This document shows, one piece after another, positions 11,789 through 24,018 of a DNA stretch of 64,000 nucleotides. Source of the stretch: Dysidea avara (lineage: Eukaryota > Porifera > Demospongiae > Dictyoceratida > Dysideidae). The stretch is taken from the NCBI RefSeq assembly GCF_963678975.1, contig NC_089280.1:20079863-20143862 (forward strand), given 5' to 3'. The position numbers and the translations under genes were made by a program. Below the pieces are notes generated by a model that did no database searches, was not told the origin of the DNA, and worked only from the letters and a program-made list of their open reading frames with translations. Within the stretch, counting starts at the first letter, position 1, and every line of letters begins with the position of its first letter.

Positions 11789-13925
11789 TTCCTAGTGCTT
11801 GTGGTGACTGCCTCAATTGGAGATATGCAGATACAAGTATTAATAATAATAATACCCATCTGCTATATATAGGAGGTCTCTAATCATTAGAAGACCTCAT
11901 TATCTCCCAAACATCAAAGTGTTTTATGCATATTTCTAAATATTCTGTTATATAATTAAATATAGAAATTGATGAATAAGTACATTTAAGGATCGTGTTA
12001 ATGCTGCAGCACATCTTCTCCTAGTGCCTCCAGTACTTCCTTCCTGTAATCTTCAAAGTCTCCATCAATCTCATTGATCCCACTGTCCTCAATCACCCAC
12101 AATGTGCAGCTTGTCTCTATCAACCGAGCATCGTGACTGACCAGTACCACACCTGTGAACAGTAACCACACATAGTATTACAACAGTACAGATTATCAAT
12201 ACAGTACGATTCATGCAGACAGACACGTAGTAATTCAAGTACAGGCTGTACATCAAATCAGATGAACATTTGGACAATCAATTGGTTACTTAGTACTAAC
12301 ATGGTCTAAACATACAAGTTATACATAATCCAGTGTATGTTCTATTAGAATAGTTTAGCAAACCAGCCAAATAATTAAATCACAAATCACCCACACAGTA
12401 TTCCTACCTCCTTTATATTCATTCATGGCATCAGCCAGTGCATCAATAGACTCAATATCCAAATTATTGGTAGGTTCATCCTATTGTAGTCCAGTACAAC
12501 AGTACAATAACTAGTACAATAACTAGTACAAGAGCCACTCACCATTATAATGACATCTGGTTCTCGGAGTGATAGTTCGGCAAATACCACTCTGGCTTTC
12601 TGGCCTCCTGACAAGTCTCGTATTTTGATTGTGTGGGCGTGACTTGCTAATCCATATCAACCAAGAGTCTTCCTAGCTAGCTGGTAGTTGACATCAAATA
12701 ATCTCTGAAGAGCAAGATCATGAGTTAGTTACATCATGCCATGATTAGTTGTATGTTATATTAGAGTATTTGTAACAGTTCAAATATTTTTGAAAATATA
12801 CCCGAACCCGTCCACACAATCTGATGTGCAACTGCAAACACTGGCAAACAATTAACAGGTGTATGTACTAGAGTCCCACCAAACAAAAAAGGCATTGAAG
12901 GTGGCACCACACAAACTACTCTATTAGAACAAACACCAAAAGTGTGGTGATGATTGTAATACCGAGTCACATAAGTGTCACAAGGTAACAACAAGAGTTA
13001 ATAGGGTCTTACTACTATATAGTGTGGCAGGAAGAATTCAGTACATGAACAACAATTTGTCAAACTAGACTGCTTCAACCAACACAAGTGTTTATTGCTA
13101 ACAATTGTTGCAACTAAATCGGCAAGGTTTACAACCTCCACTTACCCACACTTAATTTTTCTAAACCTAACTTTCTGAGTAGACTTTTTAGCCACTGCTT
13201 CTGAGACTAGTGTTGCAACAATATGAGATTTTGCCAATATCCCAATAGCTGATACTTTCAAACTAATAAATGACGTCATGATGACGATCTGACATGAACA
13301 AATGTTTAATATTTTCAGCTTATAAGTGCCGAAGGTGCTGATATTCTAAAGGGCCAAATTTAACACACTTATAGTGACAATATATACATTGCATGTTGCT
13401 GCAGCAATACTTCATTTTAAATGTAGGAGAATGCATGCACAAACTTAGTGAGGTAAAAACAAGGTTGCATTTTGTACATATGTATTAACTGTATCTGCTG
13501 CATTTTTTGGTCTCATGGTACTGATCTGATACTGATACACAATAATACAGTATATACAGCCAATATAATATTATGGTCTTTCTGATAACACTACTGCAGT
13601 CCTCTATCTGCATCTCAAATAAAAGATATTTGAGAACATTACATATGGCACATACTGTAGGACTAGTGAACCATTGTTGATATCTGATAAACCTCACCTG
13701 AAGATATTCTACAGGTGTCTCCCTCAGTTCCAACTGATCAGCAGCATGTTGGTTATATACACCAAGTCTCTGTTGAAGATAAAGGGGGTACACTAGGGAC
13801 ATGAATGGAACACACACCACTTACCACTCTATGATTCTTCCTTACTTCACCATTCACCTACACAAAAACACAACATAGCTGTAGGGAGCTGTTGGACAGG
13901 CAGTTAAGCATGCATGTGTAAATGT

Positions 13926-14243
13926 TTGTAATGTGTTGTACCCTGTTCTGTGTAATGTGTTATGCTCTGTTCTATGTAATGTGTCGTGTTCTGTAATGTG
14001 TTGTGCTCTATTCTGTGTAATGTGTTGTGCTCTGTTCTGTGTAATGTGTTGTGTTCTGTTCTGTGTAATGTGTTGTACTCTGTTCTGTGTAATGTGTTAT
14101 ACTCTGTTCTGTGTAATGTGTTGTGCTCTGTTCTGTGTAATGTGTCGTGTTCTGTTCTGTGTAGCTAATGTGTTATGTTCTGTTCTGTGTAATGTGTTGT
14201 GCTCTGCTCTGTGTAATGTGTTATGCGCTGTTCTGTGTGTGCA
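13926..14243. repeat. 24-bp minisatellite, about 13 units
   Basis: The unit is close to TGTAATGTGTTGTGCTCTG plus TTCTG and is repeated about 13 times within an intron of the duplicate. The equivalent intron of the proximal unit (27577-27624) has only two units, so the array expanded in the distal copy. Because 24 is a multiple of three, a frame stays open through the array and gives a Cys/Val/Leu-rich pseudo-peptide that is not a gene. Confidence 0.9.
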
Positions 14244-14457
14244 TGAGTGAGGTAAATACACATATATGTACTACATTTCTGGTAGTAGAAAACACTCTAC
14301 CAATTAGTGTATACTTCGTAAATATGCATTTGTAATGCCCTAGCACCTCCCAGGGGACAATGAGTAACCCACTTACAACAAAACTCTTTAATGGCCCATT
14401 AAGTAAACTTTTGCCCCCACAATGAAAACATCAGCAGCACAGCATGCATACATCAAT

Positions 14458-14796
14458 TAGTGCTGAAATGATTATTCGGTTATTTGACTATTCGGTCAGC
14501 ATGACACTATCCGATTCATTAAACACACTATTCGAATAATCGTTATCATTTTGTACACTGTATTCAGATGGAAAAGCCAGCCTTGAAACTTAAGATTGTG
14601 AATGAAGTGATGTATCTATGCTATAAAAATTCTATTTTAGAAAAGACAGAAATAGCTGTTAGGCTTTACCTTGCTCTATAACAAAAGGTTTCAGTACTTG
14701 TTCAATAGAAGTATAAGCATTAAAGAATAATCGAATATTTGGTCGTTTTGTTCACAACTATTCGAATAGTAAAAATTTCTATTCGTTTCAGCACAA
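14458..14796. mobile_element. MITE with TAGTGCTGAAA ends, private to distal unit
   Basis: The left end TAGTGCTGAAATGA is mirrored by TTTCAGCAC at the right. The interior has inverted ATTCGAATA repeats. The proximal unit lacks this segment between the same flanks, so it inserted after the duplication. The TAG-type ends and an imperfect 8-bp flank repeat (ACATCAAT / ACACCAAA) suggest hAT, with less certainty than for the elements at 1022 and 27726. Confidence 0.65.
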
Positions 14797-16639
14797 ACAC
14801 CAAACACACAAACATACACACCACACACTGGTGTCACTAATCCAAACAGCAGGTTTAGCAAGGTTGTCTTCCCCACACCATTGGGGCCCACAATAGCAAC
14901 TACAGAAATAAACTAACACACTAAAATACAACAACTGTGACACACTTCTTGAGTCCATATCAACTCCAAAGTTCAGCTCCTTAAACAGCACTGGACGACC
15001 AGGGTAGCCAAAATCAACATCTAAAATTGTTCAGATTCAAATATACACTGTACCATTGACATACAGAGACAGTACACACAATATGTATACATGTAAGTAC
15101 AACAGTGTAGCCAGAAGTCAATTATGTTAAGAACCTTATTGGCCTCAATGGTAGCTACATTACTGAAGTCTAACTATGAAAGTTATTGCAGCACACTATA
15201 TTCGACGTACAACAAAAGCAAAGTGTTGCTTAGCCAGTGAAGAACTGGGACTACTCAGGGTTAAAGTGTAGACAAATTCTCCACACCATAAGCTCCTAAA
15301 ATAAGAGGGTTGAGAGGAGGAGGATCAGGGAATGAAAATTTCACTTGATATTCACGTGGCTTCTCTAGCAACTGCTGCGGCTCATCATCGTCATCCTGAA
15401 GATGATAAATGTTGTATATATACACGGTCACCAGTGACCACAATACAGTACACACTACACATGCATATAGCATATAGTGGGGTTTCTTTGAGGTGAAAAC
15501 ATTTTGTGGATCGCCACCATCCAAAATCTCGAGGGGGAAAATTTCACTTCTTCAGGATCTTTTATGCTAATTTGATTGAGTTGCAAATTTCGAGGAGAAA
15601 ATTTTCACGGACAGCAGATAATCTGTTCAAACATTTTCCTCAGAAAAAGCCGCTATACAGTACTTATACATCCATACATGTACATACATAGTGACTACAC
15701 CATACTGCATGCTAACATGTATTGTGTACATACGTACACAGACTACACAAGTACCCACCTCCTGTACTTTCTGTTTGCCTTTCGCTGATTTTGACTTCAT
15801 TGCTGCTGATTTCTTCACACCTTCCTCCTAATGAAGCAAAATGTATTAGTGAAACATGAGGGAATGTAAAATGGGCAATAAAGTCCACAATAGCATATAG
15901 CTACAAATTGGTTTAGTGATACTAAATTAGTTACATAGTTTGCCAGACTTAATTGCCAAAAAAAAAATAATCGGAACTTTCGGAAACACAGTTCAGTTAA
16001 GCCATGGGAATGAATTATCATAAAATTCTAATAAACCATTGTCCACCAAATGACTTACTAACTCACTTACTGTGTGGGCCCTGGATCATAACCTCACCTT
16101 GTACATTTCCTGACTTATTGCAGTGACGTTACTAGTGACAGCACAAACTAACCCACTTGTACAGACAGTGGGACACTAATTTGTTGGTTGGTTTGTTTCC
16201 TAACTACCCATTCTACAGCCATTTACCCACAAGAATTGCTTCTCTTGGTTCAGTACCTTCAACAAACAGAGGAACTGTCACCCACTCATTCACATACACA
16301 CTGACTCCATGGACAACGTAATAATAATATTGATAATAAGATTTAGTAATTTTATGCACAGACAAATCATCATTACCAGACTACATTTTTGATATCTTGC
16401 CAACCCTATGTACAGTTCATTTGATAAATATATCATTACAATGATTTTCTTTCCCATTGCCATGTGGCTATCAAATAACTACTGTTGCAGTGTATAGCCA
16501 GTTTATCACCAAGTATGCTACTATAGACACAACACCAATAACTTTTACAGGGGCTTTTCTGATACATACTGTGAGAAGTTAGTTGGCATTTATTAGATCC
16601 TCAATGGTTGGAGTATTGTACAAAGAAAACATTTCATAT

Positions 16640-16822
16640 GCAAGTAAAATGAAACTTAGGAATTTCAATTTGGATTAGGAAAAAAAGTAACCTATAATGT
16701 AGATATACTAGTGGACATTAATCCATAAGATTAAGTGTCCACTAGTATATCTACAGGTACAGGCAACCTTCCTTGTTTCACTACTTTTTGTTTTCTTTGA
16801 TCCCTAATCCTATTCTACTTGT
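16640..16822. mobile_element. Hairpin MITE (copy 2 of 3), distal unit
   Basis: CAAGTAAAATGAAA at the left is mirrored by TATTCTACTTG at the right, with the central GTAGATATACTAGTGGACAT stem shared with copies near 3705 and 31370. Confidence 0.65.
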
Positions 16823-16854
16823 TTGTTGATAAAATGAACCAGCATATAAGAACA

Positions 16855-17347
16855 CAGTGGCGGATCTAGATGGGTTTCTGGGGTTTCGAAACCCCCTTTA
16901 AATTTAGCTCAGTGGAAGTCTAAATACATAAAAATTGTTGTACTGGCAATTTGTCACATCAAACAACTATATACCATTGTATTTCAGTAGCATGCATGCA
17001 GCTGCACTTAACAGACACCATTTATAGCTATAAAACCCTCAGCAACACTTCACTTTTCATATCTCACTGCAATAAAAACGATCGAGATACTCTAATAGAG
17101 CAGTCAAGTAACTACTCTAATAGAGCAATCAAAGCCACATACAGCTTATAGTCACCATCTTTGCCCTATATAGTTAGCTATAGTATTTATAGTTTAAAGG
17201 ATTTGTAATTGCTAACTAAAAGTAGCCTAAAATCCAATCTCAGGGCTTCTAAAATCTCAAAATTTTCTGGAGAAATGTCACCAGATGCCTTATTCAGCTA
17301 TACCAACTTTCAGAAACCCACTTTTAAAAATCCTAGATCCGCCACTG
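16855..17347. mobile_element. MITE with CAGTGGCGGATC ends and GAACA direct repeats
   Basis: The element starts CAGTGGCGGATCTAGATGGG and ends with the inverse GATCCGCCACTG. GAACA flanks both sides (16850-16854 and 17348-17352). The homologous place in the proximal unit has a single GAACA and no insert, so this is a clean insertion younger than the duplication. It carries two ACTCTAATAGAGCA(G/A)TCA modules near 17088-17133. Confidence 0.8.
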
Positions 17348-18412
17348 GAACAGCACTAGGAATGCCATAAAAGTAATTTTGCATCTGAATACGTGGCACA
17401 ACAACTAATTATGTACCCTGTAACGAAAGGGAGGTGGCCATTACCCTTTGTTTTCAGCTATGCTTCACCAGTTACAACACAGTGTTATAAACTATACAGT
17501 ATGGGAAAAAATATGGGTGATAAGCCTGAAAGCCAACATAGCCACAGGGAAACCGCATCGTGCTATCATACATTGATACCTTGTGTTGTCATCGAAAGAA
17601 AGTTCTGGAACACAAAAGAGGACAAAGGCAAGTCCATGATGTATATTGTATGTACTGTGGTTGGTGAAATTGCACATTCCAGGACGAAGTGACTTCGAAC
17701 AGTGAAGAAATCAACCCTGTAGCCTTATCCATTGCTGAGTTACACTTGGATGGAGGCATCAGTTCAGTCAGTCAGCATAGAATTTTTTTAAAATCCATAG
17801 AAACTTTTTTGGAAGGGTTTGGAAGACATTTCTGGGCTTGGTTGTGCTGTTGCGAAGGGAAATTGAGGCTGGTTTTAGGGTGATAATTTTGGCCCATTCT
17901 TCATGATCCTATAAGGCTGACATTGACAACAACTGGAGTGACTACTGGAACCACAACCTAGCTGAGTCATACTCACTGTCTGCAGTGACCTCATCATTGC
18001 AAAACTTGCAAAAACCTGTATTATCGTGTACACTAAAAATGATGACTCATTCTCACCAACTTGGAAATGACTAAGGCACATTAACCCAGGGTATTTCCTG
18101 ACCACAGAAGACACTAGAGGAAGTGGTGCTATGGTGGTCATAACCACCAGCCACATGTGGTACAAACAAGCATATAATATGAAGTACTAACACAACATAC
18201 TTTGATGGTACCTATATAACTGTGTCACGTCATAATTTATGTGAAAATGTGCACCTTATAATTTCTTTTGGAAAGCACTCACTAAAAATTTGAGAACACT
18301 ATGACAGTCTACAGCAAGTAAACTGGATAACAAGACACAGATTCTAATAGAATGCCTCCCTGGAAGGAGTGGCATTACTGCAATGTATGTATGTACTGTA
18401 CTAAATGTTTTA

Positions 18413-19170
18413 TTATTATATTTGTTACTGTGCAGAAATCAAAAAGATTGTTGTGCACAGGTGTGATCATAATGAATGTTCAGGTTAGTACAAAACTCAT
18501 CTAAGGTAGGGGAGTGAATTACAAAGGGGGGGGGGTGTGTTCCAGAGTCTGATTGTAGAAGGGAAAAAGGAAAATTTATAAGAATCAATCATAGTGTCAA
18601 GCTGTTTATAATAACCTTCCCTTGATGGACGATGATTAGGTATTAGATCATTTGTGGGTATACTTAGATTGCCATTAATTATCTTATACATTGTAGTTAT
18701 CTTAGACTTGTTTCTTCTTTCTTCGAGGGTAGGTAAATTTAATGATGACATCATTCTTGTTACACTACTAAATCCAGAAAAATCATTGTAGCAAAATCTA
18801 GCTGCTCTCCTTTGGATAGACTCAAGTTGGTTTATGTTGGTGTGGGTGTGGGGGGCCCAGACAGAAGATGCATATTCAACAATGGGACGGACCATCATCT
18901 TATAACAATTGCTCTTAACAGAAACAGGGCATTGGTGAAGGTTACGGCGCAAGAATCCATTAACCTGGTTTGCTTTGTTAGTGACTCTTTGAATGTGTTC
19001 ATTCCATGATAGTTTCTGGTCAATGGTGAACCCGAGATATTTCGTGTGAGGAACCTCAGAGATGATAGAATTCTCCAGATGATAGCTATGAACGATGGGA
19101 TTTCTTTTATTGGTAATTCTCAAGTGTTCGCATTTCTTAATGTTAAATTCCATCAGCCAAGTATGAGCCT
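18413..19170 (-). mobile_element. 5'-truncated LINE (CR1/jockey-like RT C-terminus), private to distal unit
   Basis: A minus-strand frame of about 218 codons (18497-19153) is the C-terminal part of a non-LTR reverse transcriptase. It reads HTKYLGFTIDQKLSWNEHI, then a YGAA-like segment VRPIVEYASSVWAPHT, QLESIQRRAARFC and a terminal RLWNTPP. The frame is open, so the copy is fairly young. The proximal unit lacks this segment between the shared flanks. The element's 3' end is an ATT/AAT-rich tail at about 18411-18430. RT motifs upstream of this are missing, as expected from 5' truncation. Confidence 0.85.
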
Positions 19171-20613
19171 AGATTAGCAATTCTGTCAATAAATCATATT
19201 GGTGTCTTTTTAAATCTGGAAAATGGGTTTATGGAACATTGGAGAAATGGCAAATTATGTGGACACTAAAATAGCAACTAAAATCATACATATAGTATTG
19301 AATAACAAGTGTTATTGCTTACACAAAATCACGACCTATGCCTTGTAGCAAATAACAAGTAAACAAAACAAGTACATGGTCACTACATGTGTAGTGTTTG
19401 CACTTACTGCAGGCTAGAAGCTTTTTTAGCTTTTATCTCCTTCACTTGTTTCTCATAAGCTTTTTCTTGTTCCTTGTGTTTCTGTTTGTACATCTTCTTG
19501 AACGTGTCTGTGTGTACAGAATCAATGCTGAACCATGCAGTAACAAGTAGCAATAATTAAACTAAATCTATTGGATTTAACTAAATCTATTGGATTTACA
19601 ACATGATTTTTCTGTTATTTTGTTTTGGGGTAAGGGTATTTAACAGAATAGGAGGGAGAAATTTTCAATTCTCATTAACTTAAGAGTGGAAATTCCATGA
19701 CAAACCCACTGGTAAAACTCCCACACACTATAACTCTGCATGATACGAAATGATGCACACAGATCAAATGTTCACATAATCCATGTAGGTTATTGTGTGG
19801 TGTACTCACTAGTGTAACAGTTGATGTTGGATCAAGAGCACTATCATATAGCTATGTGAATTATTGACTTCAAAAACTAAATGTCTTGTAGTAGTTTTAT
19901 TGTATGCAATGCATTAAACAGAGATGATGAAATTTGAAGAGTTAGGTATAGCTATCTATGGTGCCACTGATAACTTGTAAGGGTAGCTAGTTTCAGCATG
20001 GCAAGTTGCAAGCTTCAATTTGAGAAAGCGTTCCGTTCTGTGGTTTAGTACATCACTATTCCGTTCCGTTTCGTCCGTAGAATAGACCCCACCAAATCTT
20101 GGTTTTTTTTTGTTGTTTTTTTTAATCTTAGTATTTCAGATTCGAGCTGGGTGGAGCTGCTGGTGGTACGTACATGCATCATAATTATGAAATCACAGAA
20201 ACACTACCAACTGCTACTACTAGCAAACGTTTTTAACCATCATTTATCATTATTTTAAACAAAATTACGTGACCAGTGTGGCATCAAAAGATATAGGCCT
20301 ACTTTATTCTACGGACTGGACTGGACTCGCGGACTGGACTGGACTGGTGGACTGAACTGGAAACAGATTTATTTATTTATTTATTTAAAACTTTATGGTG
20401 TAAACACACCAAAGGCCTGAAGGTAACTTGTACCAACAGCCTTGTACATTACCCTATGTTACTTATTTACATATTTATTTACATACATACATACATACAT
20501 ACGTACAGTTGCTAAGGAGAGTTTAGATTGAAGGTGGGTGGCTGTAACTGATAAATTCTTGAGAAAGAAGTTAAGTAACATGTACAGTTGCTCTTATCGT
20601 CAAAGTTAATAAC

Positions 20614-20895
20614 TTAATGATCATTGGTAGTAATAGGAGTCATTACATATGATTCTGTGCTGCTGGACCTTTCAATTGTGCCAAAGAGACTCTTGTTGAC
20701 ATAAATGTTGTTTCCTCTTAGCTTGACAAAATTCTTGTCAGTGCCATTCTGAGCTAATTGCCACCTTGTTCTCAGATAGACTGCTTCGATTGCTCTTTCT
20801 TCTCTGGTCATGACAGGTTTGATTAGAATTGGTCTTGGTACTGAGGATCTTTTAGATAAGACAGATGTTGCATCAAAAGTGCGAAGAAATTTAAT
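20614..20895 (-). pseudogene. Retroelement ORF1-like C-terminal fragment
   Basis: A minus-strand frame reads through a segment RPILIKPVMTREERAIEAV, then LRTRWQLAQNGTDKNFVKLR and GNNIYVN before a stop at 20614. This pattern (TxEER, then R-W-L-x-Q-x-G, then K-L/I-R-G-x-x-I-Y-V) recalls the C-terminal region of LINE ORF1-type proteins. It has no start and is short. The identification rests on pattern memory only. Confidence 0.4.
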
Positions 20896-20950
20896 TAATA
20901 TAGGTCTGGTCTGGTCTGGGTAATATAGGTCAGGATAATGCCTGGATTAT

Positions 20951-21507
20951 TTAACAATAATCCAGGCATTATCCATCCCTTGAAACACTGGAGACACTAC
21001 TATCGAGCTATAACTGCTGGTACTGCTCTTCCTTACAAGTCAGATGACACTAGCGCATGCACTAATCAATTAGAATACACTTACGATACACGTGTACTCG
21101 CAGTGATAAAGCGTGACAGAGGCTATTGCTCTAGCGTACATGTTTTCCTTTGTTGCTTCAGTACTTAACACTAGCGTTAGGGTTGTAGTGATGAGCCAGA
21201 TTATTTGCATAGCCCCAGCACCTCGCTCCGTGGTGCCACCTCACTACCTGTTAAGAATAATTACTGGCTCATCTCTACAGCTGTAACACTAGTGCTAAAA
21301 CAACAAAGGAAAACATCTACGCTACAAGAATAGCCTTTTTCACGCTGTATCACTGCTAGTACGGCATGTATCATAAGTGTATTCTAATTAATTAGTGCAG
21401 GCGCTAGTGTCTTGATTTGTGCGGAAGAGCCAGCAGCAGCAGTTGTAGCTCGATAGTGGTGTATCCAATGTTGCAAGAGATGGATAATTCCTGGATTATT
21501 GTTTAAA
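20951..21507. mobile_element. Foldback element, about 250-bp arms
   Basis: The arm at 20951-21200, opening AATAATCCAGGCATTATCCA, is the inverse complement of 21245-21507, which closes TGGATAATTCCTGGATTATT. The spacer is about 45 bp. Long stretches match, for example CACTACTATCGAGCTATAAC against its complement near 21440. A transcript across it would form a long near-perfect hairpin. Confidence 0.8.
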
Positions 21508-21770
21508 AGCTGTTTCCAGCTCAGTCCAGTCCGTGGAACAAAGTAGGCCCATCAGAAGTATTGGAAAGGACTTTGGCACCATTGAGACTGGAAATCCCGT
21601 GCCGTGATGGGTGAGAAGCCTCAGATCCTTTCCAGACTAACAACATAGACAGACTATGCATCCAACCTTATCATGATCACGTCACTATGAGGAAGAGTTA
21701 GCTCAGTTTTCTTGTCTTAGCTGGTAGGGCAGTTTAAATTCGAGTTCCGTTTTCTGCTTTTTGAAAGAAA

Positions 21771-22330
21771 GCAACCCTGTGCCAGGAACCCATGCAGTGA
21801 ATCATTTGTTTATTACTGTGCGTACTACAAATACCTATTGTGATGTTGTATGGGTGCCTACTAGTGTTGGCCATCTTAAGAGACTGGAAAGACTTCATTC
21901 ACGGTTTTCATCATATGACTCTGCCAAATCTTCTGCATTTAATCTTACTTTAGTTGAACGTCGCAGATTCCATACTGCCATACAAGTATACAAGATCTTA
22001 AAAAGGCTATCACCCTCCTACTTACTTTCCACATTCAGGTCTGCTTTATCCGTCACAGGTCATGCAGGGCACAATGTCCATCGTTTTTATGTACCTGCTG
22101 TGCGATTAAACTATGGCAAATGAAGTCTATATTATCGTGGCACAACTATATGGAACAGCCTGCCTACCTCAATCACCGAGATGAACTCATTAAATCATTA
22201 CCAAAAATACATGATCATGGGACATGTGTATACAGAGTTGTTTGGTAATGATAGCTTTAAGCTAGCTTATTTACTTTAGTTAATTGTGTGTATATATGTA
22301 CCTATATTGTTTTGTATGCTTGTTCAGGGC
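21771..22330 (+). pseudogene. LINE reverse-transcriptase C-terminal remnant
   Basis: The plus-strand frame includes HLKRLERLHSRF, then ERRRFHTAIQVYKILKRLSP. After a TGA at 22122 the same frame continues with YRGTTIWNSLP. This is the typical end of CR1/L2-like LINE ORF2 products. The in-frame stop and missing upstream motifs mark it as dead. An A-rich tail with AATAAAAAAT-type sequence follows near 22385-22405. Confidence 0.65.
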
Positions 22331-22680
22331 ACAGCTGAAAAACAGCTTTTGCTGATCGATGCTGTCTCCCTGTTTAAATAACATTAAAAAATATAATAAA
22401 AAATAATACCTTTAGACTCAAAATATCTAGCTAAGTAACAAGTTTTATCCTGTTCTTTGTGCGGAGCACGAAATTTTAAAACTGAATAATTTTTGCATAT
22501 CATGCAGTCTCACGAAATACTAAAATCGATATAGCTGTGAAGACAACAACCGTACGAGTACCTCCAGATTCATGGTGGATCTAGTAATGGGGTACTAAAA
22601 TGAACACCCCACAATGGTAGGGGGATCGATTTGTAAAAGTTGATTTTTTGGATTGCAAACCCCAGTATAGCCTACAAAAA

Positions 22681-22952
22681 CCACAATCGAATTATGTCAT
22701 CGCTGGTTACGTTATAAATACTATTTGCAAACCTTAAACAATGGGGCGAAATTTAGAGGACCGATGGAAAATTCCCCCACTACTACCAAAGTAGCTCAAC
22801 TTTTATGGCACTGCTAGTGCAGAATAGAAGAGGAGGTGCATTGCTAGTGCACAATTGAAGAGGAGGTGCATTGCTAGTGCAAAATTGAAGAGGAGGTGGT
22901 GTGCTTAGGAGCATCACTCCTTCTCTTTTGTAATGGTTAGTTAGCAGTTATA
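22681..22952. repeat. Dispersed repeat, copy B
   Basis: Starts CCACAATCGAATTATGTCAT and contains GTGTGCTTAGGAGCATCACT and a closing ATCATTATCAAATTG, matching copy A at 10131-10528. Between them it has three tandem GAAGAGGAGGTG-type blocks. Confidence 0.6.
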
Positions 22953-24018
22953 TCATTATCAAATTGTTTTATGCAATTAGTTTTTTTATAAATAATATGA
23001 AACAAGAAAAATTACCCACTTCTGACACCATGTGGTATTCACAAGAGTTTAACTTTAATGTAGCCTTCTGCGACCTGCATGCAGCCTCAACAACTAGGCA
23101 GCACAAGTTGGATTGGGTACCACATATGCACATTAATTGCAGACCGCAACAAAGAAAAACTTAACTTGCATTAAATCCACTCCATCAGTACACTGTAAGG
23201 AAGGCCTGTGCATGGCATCTTGTAGGTTGGCCAACCCGTACGAGTGGTTGAATTCCCCATACCTCCCGCTGTAGTAAAAATCAGATGTGTGAAATGAGAC
23301 CATTCGTTGTCTCTAATTCTCCATTCATATTCCTTTCTCTTCTTCAGTCTTGATCATAGGCAGACTGGACAGGTTGGCTTGAAGAAGCACTTGGGTTTTA
23401 AAATTACAAACATCAAAAGAAGACCTCTCAAACCCCCTCCTTCTCTCCCCATCCAGAGCAATATCAAGTCCTGCACCAGAATCATAATTAACAGTTCTAA
23501 AGTAAAGATGGGTGAAGAAAAGACGAGATATTCAGTCTCTATGTCTTTTCAATATATAGATGTTTTACTCCATGATCAAAAACTCTCATCACTAGAGGTC
23601 ACAACAAAAGATTCAGTACAATATCATTGACAGTTGATAGCTACAAGTTTAGCTTTTTCCACGAATAATTCCTCAATGGAATGTTTTGCCAAGTACTACT
23701 GTGAGTGCACCGACTCTAGAACTATTTTCAGCACTCATACACCAGTGTCTGTCCAGTGATCACTTTACTTAACTACTTACTTATTTCCTTATCTATACAT
23801 ACTTACACTCAAGCATATATATGAGTTTTACAATTATAATATAGCTAATAATGAGGATACAACTTCAACATTATTGCAAATTTCATTCATCATGCTAGCT
23901 GTGAAGTCACAAACTCTATTGAAATGCATTGTAAAGATGGAAAACCATGTTCAGCTGTGGAAGAATGTCCACAAGCACATGAGGTGGGAGTCCAGTGATG
24001 ACATACTGGTAGTATGGG

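Larger units (their letters stand above)
11998..19507 (-). pseudogene. ABCF1: Duplicate 3' half of ABCF1 (ten exons), disabled
   Basis: Counterparts of ABCF1 exons 11-20 lie here in the same order and strand, ending at a TAA at 11998-12000. They retain the second Walker A ([11 protein letters not shown]), the signature [14 protein letters not shown] and the SHDARL switch. There are three lesions relative to the intact copy. A 13-nt deletion at about 19409-19412 shifts the frame at the end of the first exon. About 4 nt lost near 15288 change a GTAAGT donor to GTGTGG. CGA has become TGA at 12657-12659, a stop inside the second ABC domain just before the signature. A further 3-nt in-frame loss removes one Gln in the last exon. 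There is no visible promoter or N-terminal half, so it is best read as a non-functional partial duplicate. Use of individual exons by splicing from the upstream gene cannot be excluded. Confidence 0.88.
10531..19935. repeat. Segmental duplication, distal unit (about 9.4 kb)
   Basis: This unit matches 24668-33588 in the same orientation. The shared left edge begins AAATTGGAAGCCCCTTCTCA and the shared right edge ends near GAGATG(A/G)TGAAATTT. Matching blocks include all ten 3' exons of ABCF1, most intron sequence, a mariner-like MITE and a reverse-transcriptase remnant. Length differences come from insertions private to one unit. By eye the blocks are clearly over 90% identical. Confidence 0.92.
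20297..21552. mobile_element. TIR element with (GGACTGGACT)n ends hosting other insertions
   Basis: The left end GGCCTACTTTATTCTACGGA runs into repeated GGACTGGACT blocks and GGAAACAG. The right end is its inverse, CTGTTTCCAG ... GTCCGTGGAACAAAGTAGGCC. Inside are an ATTT microsatellite, an ACAT microsatellite, an ORF1-like fragment and the foldback at 20951-21507. Confidence 0.65.

Noticed and set aside
13933-14250. 105-codon Cys/Val/Leu-rich ORF
   Set aside because: It is the translation of a 24-bp minisatellite; the open frame follows from the unit length.
11998-19507. Distal ABCF1 exons as alternative 3' end of the functional gene
   Set aside because: The frameshift, damaged donor and stop would disable most such transcripts; retained only as a possibility to test with RNA data.
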